Source: an uncultured Bacilli bacterium (GTDB taxonomy: Bacteria > Bacillota_I > Bacilli_A > RF39 > UBA660). Taken from it: 10,150 bases of DNA. The position numbers and the translations under genes are program-made. Positions 5,673 through 10,150 of this stretch are shown here, in pieces; the first letter of the stretch is position 1, and each line of letters begins with the position of its first letter. The notes below the pieces were generated by a model. It was not told the origin of the DNA. It ran no database searches and saw only the letters and a program-made list of their open reading frames with translations. Where the stretch lies: the NCBI GenBank assembly GCA_947631525.1, contig CANRLQ010000032.1:1-10150 (forward strand). The letters are read 5' to 3'.

Positions 5673-7406
5673 TTGATGATGCTTTTATCGAAAGAAAGGA
5701 TAGTGATATTTATAAATATATTAAAGGCTAGAGAAGAGCTAAAATATGGTAAAAGTATATTTGATATGAATTTAAGAGTTGTATATTATGCAAGAGTATC
5801 TACGGAAAAAGATGAACAATTAAATTCACTTGAAAATCAAAAAAAGTTTTTTGAAGATTATATAGGTAATTCTAAAAATTGGAAACTTATAGGAAATTAT
5901 ATTGATGAAGGTATAAGTGGCACTGGAGTAAAAAATAGGACAAGTTTCTTAAAAATGATAAATGATGCTATCGATGGTAAGTTTGATATGATTATTACAA
6001 AAGAAGTATCAAGATTTGCTCGTAATACAGTTGATTCAATACAGTATACAGATCATTTATTGAAATATGGTGTTATAGTAAATTTTTTAAATGACAATCT
6101 AAATACTTTAGATGAAACTTGTGAGTTTAGATTAACTATCATGTCAAGCCTAGCTCAAGATGAAGTTAGAAAGTTATCTAGTAGAGTTAAATTTGGAATG
6201 GCAAGATCAGTTAAAGATGGAAAAGTTTTAGGTGGAGGTAACATAACTGGATATTATAAAGAAAAAGGCAAATTATATATAGATGAAAAAGAAGCAAAAA
6301 TGATTAGAATGTTATTTGATTTATATGCCTCAGGCAATTATGGTTTTAGAAAAATTTCGAAAATTCTATATGATAATGGTTTTAAAAATACTAAAGGAAA
6401 GCCATATGCAGATAGAGTTCTTGTAAGAATGATTCAAAATCCAAAATATAAAGGATATTATTGTGGAAATATAAGTTATATAGAAGATTATAAAACTCAT
6501 AAAAAAGTTAAAAGACCAAAAGAGGAATGGTTAATTTATAAAGATGAAAATATACCTGCTATCGTAACAGAGGAAATATGGGATAGAGCAAATGCAATCC
6601 ATGAATCAAAGAAAGATTGTTATGAACATAGCACAAGTAAAAGAAGTTATTATGATGATAGATATACATATACAGGAATGATTGTTTGTAAAGAACACGG
6701 ATGTACTTTTGGAAGAGTTTCTAGTGGTAAAAGAAAAAGTAATCCTGTATGGCAATGTTTAGAATATCAAAGAAGTGGACTAAAAGGATGTCAAACACCT
6801 ACATTATTTGAAAAACATTTAGATCAAATATTTAAAGAAATTATAAGTGAATTTATATCAAAAAAAGAAGATTTATTAAATCTAATGTTAAGTGATTATC
6901 AAAAATTTATATATGAAAATAATAATGAAAATAAAATATCAGAATTAGATGAAAAAATAAAAAGAACAGTTGAGCTAAAAAATAAACTATTGGAGCTTAA
7001 TTTAGATGGATGTATATCTAATATAGAATTCAAAAATAAAAATGAAAGTTATAATAATGATATTGAATTATATACAAAAATGTTAGAAGATTTAAAGGCA
7101 GTACATAAAGAAGAAGATATTTATAAAAAAAGAATTGATAAATTAAAACTTGTTCTAGATAAAAAACTTGAATTTAATAATAGTTTTAAAGATTTATTTA
7201 AATTAATAGTAAAAAAAGTATATGTTTCAAAAATTGATAATGATAGAAAACATATAAAGTTTGAGATATTCTTCAATTATGATATAGAACCAAAATTAAT
7301 TATAAAGGATTTTAGTAATAAAAAGGAATCAAAATATAAGAGAAGTACAGAAAATCATTCTGCATTAGAGTATCAATCATTGGACACCAACAGGGCAAGG
7401 TGTTAG
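5673..7406 (+). CDS. Large serine recombinase (integrase)
   Basis: This is a site-specific DNA recombinase of the large serine family, which would integrate and excise the element. The resolvase-type catalytic domain has the nucleophile in YYARVST (S43), followed by LNSLENQ, DEGISGT and EVSRFARNT, then IMSSLAQDE. The recombinase domain spans about 195-300 (EKEAKMIRMLFDLYASG, PKYKGYYCGN). A zinc ribbon has C339, C344, C362 and C373. A charged coiled coil (about 410-500) precedes a C-terminal strand region. Its 577-residue length is normal. The start is uncertain: TTG 5673, ATG 5676 or 5679 keep the family's GKSIFDMNLRVVYYARVST lead-in but have no good ribosome site; ATG 5766 would cut part of it. 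The last codons lie on the attR core and the stop codon (7404-7406) is host DNA. Confidence 0.95.
   Translation: MMMLLSKERIVIFINILKAREELKYGKSIFDMNLRVVYYARVSTEKDEQLNSLENQKKFFEDYIGNSKNWKLIGNYIDEGISGTGVKNRTSFLKMINDAIDGKFDMIITKEVSRFARNTVDSIQYTDHLLKYGVIVNFLNDNLNTLDETCEFRLTIMSSLAQDEVRKLSSRVKFGMARSVKDGKVLGGGNITGYYKEKGKLYIDEKEAKMIRMLFDLYASGNYGFRKISKILYDNGFKNTKGKPYADRVLVRMIQNPKYKGYYCGNISYIEDYKTHKKVKRPKEEWLIYKDENIPAIVTEEIWDRANAIHESKKDCYEHSTSKRSYYDDRYTYTGMIVCKEHGCTFGRVSSGKRKSNPVWQCLEYQRSGLKGCQTPTLFEKHLDQIFKEIISEFISKKEDLLNLMLSDYQKFIYENNNENKISELDEKIKRTVELKNKLLELNLDGCISNIEFKNKNESYNNDIELYTKMLEDLKAVHKEEDIYKKRIDKLKLVLDKKLEFNNSFKDLFKLIVKKVYVSKIDNDRKHIKFEIFFNYDIEPKLIIKDFSNKKESKYKRSTENHSALEYQSLDTNRARC
7393..7401 (+). 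repeat. attR core GGGCAAGGT
   Basis: This is the right copy of the 9-bp repeat. Element DNA (TGGACACCAACA) lies to its left and host PBP sequence (GTTAGTGTAACACC, V-S-V-T-P) to its right. It also overlaps the final codons of the recombinase gene, in another frame. The rebuilt attP would read CACCAACA-core-ATCTTATA and the rebuilt attB CTTCATTT-core-GTTAGTGT. Confidence 0.9.
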
Positions 7407-8082
7407 TGTAACACCAATTCAACAAATAACAGCTGTAAGTGCAGCAATAAATGGAGGATATTTGTATAAACCTTATATAGTAAAAAGTTTAAATGAACCA
7501 GAAACTAATACGGTTATTTTAGAAAATAAACCAACTATTGTTAGAAAAGTAATAAGTGACCAAACAAGTAAACAAGTAAGAAGTATTTTAGAAAGCGTTG
7601 TTACAAATGGTACAGGAAGACCTTCATTTATAGATGGATATAGAGTAGGTGGAAAAACAGGTACTGCTCAAAAAGTAAAAGATGGTAAATATATGACAGG
7701 TAATTATATTGTATCATTTATAGGATTTTTACCTGCTGACGATCCACAAGTTATCGTTTATGTTGCAATTGATAATGCTAAAGGTATAACACAATATGGA
7801 GGAACAATCGCAGCACCTATAGTAAAAACAATATTGGAAGATTCTATTAATATTTTAAATATTAAAAAACCAAGCGGTGCAAGTGAGAAAAAATATAATT
7901 ATTTAGATAGAAAGTATGCAACAGTACCAAATGTAGTTGGAAAAAATTTAAAAGATGGTATGAAAGATTTAAAGCAATTTAAAGTTGAGTATACAGGTAG
8001 TGGAGATAAAATAATTTATCAAGCACCTGAAGCTAATAGCAGAATTTATGAAGGAGAGACAGTTAGATTATTATTGGAATAA
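7393..8082 (+). CDS. ftsI: SpoVD/FtsI-type class B PBP, 3' part (interrupted)
   Basis: This is the C-terminal part of the split transpeptidase. Starting with the shared codons G-Q-G it continues VSVTPIQQITAVSAAINGG, the stretch that always follows SFGQG in this family. It then holds the third active-site motif KTGTA (K493 of the joined protein), and one PASTA domain over the last 55 or so residues (VPNVVGKNLKDGMKDLK to the end), a feature of SpoVD and PBP2x-type proteins that bind or sense wall material. There is no real start codon: TTG 7462 lies inside INGGYLYKP and has no ribosome site, so this part is probably not made while the element is present. The stop is 12 bp before mraY, so the two were cotranscribed. 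Confidence 0.93.
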   Translation, partial: GQGVSVTPIQQITAVSAAINGGYLYKPYIVKSLNEPETNTVILENKPTIVRKVISDQTSKQVRSILESVVTNGTGRPSFIDGYRVGGKTGTAQKVKDGKYMTGNYIVSFIGFLPADDPQVIVYVAIDNAKGITQYGGTIAAPIVKTILEDSINILNIKKPSGASEKKYNYLDRKYATVPNVVGKNLKDGMKDLKQFKVEYTGSGDKIIYQAPEANSRIYEGETVRLLLE

Positions 8083-8094
8083 AGGGGGCTTACT

Positions 8095-9087
8095 ATGTTA
8101 ATACTTACAAAAGCTGTTTTAGCAATTATGATAGGTTTTATTTTATCAACTTGTTTAGGAACTATATTAATTCCTTATTTAAAACGTTTAAAAGCCTCTC
8201 AAAGATTAAGTATATATCTAGAAGAAGCACATAAAAAAAAGATTGGAACACCAACAATGGGAGGATTAATATTTATTATTCCTACTATAATAACAGTTAT
8301 ATTATTGTTAATAGGTAAAAAAATAGAACTAAGTTATAATTTTATTATTGTTGTATTTACATTTATTAGTTATGCTGTTATTGGATTTATAGATGATTTT
8401 TTAATAATAAAACGGAATAATAATAAAGGGTTAACAGAAAAACAAAAATTATTTTCTCAAATAATAGTAGCTATCGTTTTCTTTTATTTATTTATGAAAG
8501 CAGATAATGAGCCATTACTTTGGATTCATGCTATTCATTTGAAACTAAATATTGGTTGGTTTTATGGTTTATTTATTTTATTTGTTTTAGTAGCAAGTAG
8601 TAATGCCGTTAATTTAACTGATGGACTAGATGGTTTAGCTGGAGGACTATCAGCTATAGCTTTTGGAACATTTGGAATTATTTCTTTAGCAACTGGTTGG
8701 TTGGATGGATACATAAGTATAGGCATATTTTGTTTTATTTTATTAGGTTCAATATTAGGATTTTTAGTTTTTAATGTTAGTCCAGCCAAAGTATTTATGG
8801 GAGATACTGGTTCCCTTTGTTTAGGAGCAACTCTAGGGACAATTGCTATATTGACACGTCATGAATTATTACTTATTGTAATTGGAATAGTTTTTGTTGT
8901 TGAAACAATGACGTGTATTTTACAAATTGTATATTATAAATTAACAAAAAAAAGATTATTTTTAATGACACCAATTCATCATGCTTTTGAAATGAAGGGA
9001 TGGAATGAAAGAGATATTGTAAAATTATTTTGGATTATAGGCCTTATTGGATCTATGGTTGCTATTGTATACGGAGTATGGCTATGA
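8095..9087 (+). CDS. mraY: MraY, phospho-MurNAc-pentapeptide transferase
   Basis: MraY moves phospho-MurNAc-pentapeptide from UDP to undecaprenyl phosphate, making lipid I at the inner face of the membrane, the first membrane step of peptidoglycan synthesis. The 330-residue length and about ten membrane segments fit. Signatures present: KKKIGTPTMGG (48-58), the DD pair in GFIDD (D100, D101) followed by KGLTEKQKL, NLTDGLDG (173-180), FMGDTGS (234-240) and the HHAFE loop (about 295-299) typical of MraY rather than WecA. No key residue is missing. A GGGGG ribosome site precedes the ATG and the stop overlaps the ftsW start by four bases (ATGA). It lies downstream of the insertion, so its expression must come from element transcription or a nearby promoter. 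Confidence 0.97.
   Translation: MLILTKAVLAIMIGFILSTCLGTILIPYLKRLKASQRLSIYLEEAHKKKIGTPTMGGLIFIIPTIITVILLLIGKKIELSYNFIIVVFTFISYAVIGFIDDFLIIKRNNNKGLTEKQKLFSQIIVAIVFFYLFMKADNEPLLWIHAIHLKLNIGWFYGLFILFVLVASSNAVNLTDGLDGLAGGLSAIAFGTFGIISLATGWLDGYISIGIFCFILLGSILGFLVFNVSPAKVFMGDTGSLCLGATLGTIAILTRHELLLIVIGIVFVVETMTCILQIVYYKLTKKRLFLMTPIHHAFEMKGWNERDIVKLFWIIGLIGSMVAIVYGVWL
9073..9086 (+). promoter_or_regulatory. Ribosome site and start codon that fix the ftsW start
   Basis: GGAG (9073-9076) lies seven bases before ATG 9084, inside the last codons of mraY. The protein from this ATG starts MKKNSLDILLLIGII, as SEDS proteins usually do. The frame is open further up to TTG 9030, but that adds only non-family residues. 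Confidence 0.8.
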
Positions 9088-10103
9088 AAAAAAATAGTTT
9101 AGATATTTTACTTTTAATTGGAATAATTGCAATATCTATTTTTGGTGTTATTATGGTTTATTCATCATCATATGTTTGGGCTGAATATAAGTTTAATGAT
9201 CCATTTAAATTTTTTAAAAATCAATTAATATTTTTAATAATTGGAATTATACTTATGTTAATTATAAGTAAAGTAGATTACAAAATCTACTATGAAAAAA
9301 TAAATATTTTGTTATTAATATGTACTATTCTTTTGATATTAGTATTAATACCAGGTATTGGAACAATTAGAAATGGTAGTCGTAGTTGGTTTGGAATAGG
9401 ATCTTTTGGGATTCAACCTAGTGAGGCTGCAAAACTTACTTTAATAATTTTTGTAGCAAAATATTTAAGCAATAATCCAAAGAGTATAAATAATATAAAA
9501 AAAGGAGTATTACCAATACTTGAAATAACACTTCTTATATTTGGAATTATAATGTTACAGCCAGACTTTGGGACTGGAGTAATAATTGTTATGACCATTA
9601 TTGGAATGTTATTTGCAAGTGGTGTTAATTTAAAATTTTTTATATCGTTAGGTTTAGTTGGATTATCAGGAATAGTATGCTTAATAGCTATAGCTCCTTA
9701 TCGTTTAGAAAGAATTTTATCATATTTAAATCCATGGAGTGATCCTTTAGGAAGTGGTTTTCAAATTATTCAATCATTATATGCGATAGGGCCAGGAGGA
9801 TTATTTGGTTATGGTTTTTTAAACTCGAGACAAAAACATTTTTATCTACCAGAACCACAAACAGATTTTATATTTTCAATTATAAGTGAAGAATTTGGTT
9901 TTATGGGTATAATTATTATTTCTAGTTTATTTTTAATGATTATTTATAGAGGATTTAAAATAGCTTTTAATTCAAAAGAACCATTTGGAAAATTCTTAGC
10001 TTTTGGTATTACATTTGGTTTAGCATTTCAAGCTATACTTAATTTAATGGTTGTAGTAGGTTTAATACCAGTAACGGGGTATGCCCTTTTGTTGTACTCA
10101 TAA
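9084..10103 (+). CDS. ftsW: FtsW/SpoVE SEDS glycosyltransferase, truncated at VTG
   Basis: This SEDS-family membrane protein polymerises lipid II into glycan strands together with a class B PBP, in septal or spore-cortex synthesis. From ATG 9084 it has 339 residues with about nine membrane helices. Signatures: NGSRSWF (97-103), QPSE (111-114), LNPWSDPLGSGFQ, and LPEPQTDFIFSIISEE, which holds the aspartate equated with the catalytic one of RodA/FtsW. Family sequence runs to GLIPVTG (G332, ending 10079). Then, in place of the expected continuation of the IPLPFISYGG type, come YALLLYS and TAA. No frame downstream restores the family sequence in the 71 bases left. About 30-60 residues including the last helix are missing. 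A second insertion at this point is the likeliest cause; a deletion is the alternative. Confidence 0.9.
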   Translation: MKKNSLDILLLIGIIAISIFGVIMVYSSSYVWAEYKFNDPFKFFKNQLIFLIIGIILMLIISKVDYKIYYEKINILLLICTILLILVLIPGIGTIRNGSRSWFGIGSFGIQPSEAAKLTLIIFVAKYLSNNPKSINNIKKGVLPILEITLLIFGIIMLQPDFGTGVIIVMTIIGMLFASGVNLKFFISLGLVGLSGIVCLIAIAPYRLERILSYLNPWSDPLGSGFQIIQSLYAIGPGGLFGYGFLNSRQKHFYLPEPQTDFIFSIISEEFGFMGIIIISSLFLMIIYRGFKIAFNSKEPFGKFLAFGITFGLAFQAILNLMVVVGLIPVTGYALLLYS

Positions 10104-10150
10104 CTACAATCAAATTTTTCCCTTATTATAAGGGCATTCGTGAGATTATA
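10080..10150 (+). other. Candidate left end of a second insertion in ftsW
   Basis: Seventy-one bases after the conserved VTG codons do not match ftsW in any frame. They hold an 8-bp inverted repeat ATGCCCTT/AAGGGCAT (10081-10088, 10130-10137) and, nested at its right arm, a hairpin CCCTTA-TTA-TAAGGG (10120-10134). A new stop codon just inside the junction matches the left junction of the element in the PBP gene. The right end is outside the window, so a mobile element here is inferred, not seen. Confidence 0.5.

Larger units (their letters stand above)
3059..7401 (+). mobile_element. 4.3-kb serine-integrase element inside the PBP gene
   Basis: The host reading frame stops at 3067 and resumes at 7402 in the same frame. 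The junctions share GGGCAAGGT (3059-3067, 7393-7401), so one repeat plus insert is 4,334 bp. The insert carries a large serine recombinase next to its right end, the usual place for integrases. It holds no replication, conjugation or phage structural genes. The cargo is an Rhs C-terminal piece with a putative immunity gene, plus two small peptides. Excision across the repeat would restore the PBP without a scar. I infer an integrative element, or a remnant of a larger one, from boundaries and gene content. That the insert is foreign is near certain from the split gene; that it is still mobile is inference. Confidence 0.93.

Noticed and set aside
7462..8082. A separate 206-residue PASTA/PBP-like gene starting at TTG 7462
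   Set aside because: The TTG lies inside the conserved INGGYLYKP stretch with no ribosome site, and homology continues upstream to the core at 7393. It is the 3' part of the split PBP gene.
9030..9083. Longer ftsW start at TTG 9030
   Set aside because: The added residues lie within mraY in another frame and match nothing in the SEDS family. ATG 9084 has a GGAG site and the typical ATGA overlap.
1..10150. CRISPR arrays, tRNA or rRNA genes
   Set aside because: I saw no regularly spaced repeats and no tRNA- or rRNA-like conserved segments on either strand.

Overview
The window is very AT-rich Bacillota-type DNA. Shine-Dalgarno sites are AGGAGG-like, a TATAAT promoter is visible, and the cell-wall gene order PBP-mraY-ftsW resembles the spoVD-mraY-spoVE part of a dcw cluster. 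TGA acts as a stop (the mraY stop overlaps the ftsW start as ATGA), so this is not a Mycoplasma-type code. A Bacilli lineage with a compact genome, or an AT-rich Clostridia relative, fits; the sequence does not decide between them or show whether the organism sporulates.

Layout. At 26-601 (minus) lies a YigZ/IMPACT-family gene, divergent from a class C beta-lactamase-like serine hydrolase (683-1801). Next comes a SpoVD/FtsI-type class B penicillin-binding protein that is split. Its first 408 codons (1844-3067) carry the membrane anchor and the SxxK and SxN motifs. Its last 226 codons (7402-8082) carry KTG and one PASTA domain. Between them sits a 4,334-bp insertion flanked by the 9-bp direct repeat GGGCAAGGT (3059-3067 and 7393-7401). 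Joining the halves at the repeat restores an uninterrupted 634-codon gene through the conserved SFGQG stretch. The gene is followed by mraY (8095-9087) and ftsW/spoVE (from 9084).

The inserted element holds, left to right: a decayed Rhs/YD-repeat core that runs into an intact, unrecognised Rhs C-terminal domain (to 4278); a three-helix membrane protein in the immunity-gene position (4321-5025); a rho-independent terminator; a holin-like single-helix peptide (5250-5387); a 53-residue SHOCT-like peptide (5500-5661); and a large serine recombinase (5673-7406) whose last codons cross the right attachment site into host DNA. It reads as a minimal integrase-driven element carrying a toxin/immunity-like cargo.

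ftsW also loses its family sequence abruptly, right after the conserved GLIPVTG motif (10079), and stops at 10103 beside inverted repeats. This looks like the left junction of a second insertion whose right end lies beyond the window. Two partner genes, a septal transpeptidase and its SEDS glycosyltransferase, would then both be split at conserved codons. The most interesting hypothesis is reversible, scarless control of these genes by excision, as known for sigK-type elements in sporulating bacteria. Two independent selfish insertions in dispensable paralogues, or a decaying locus, are the main alternatives.
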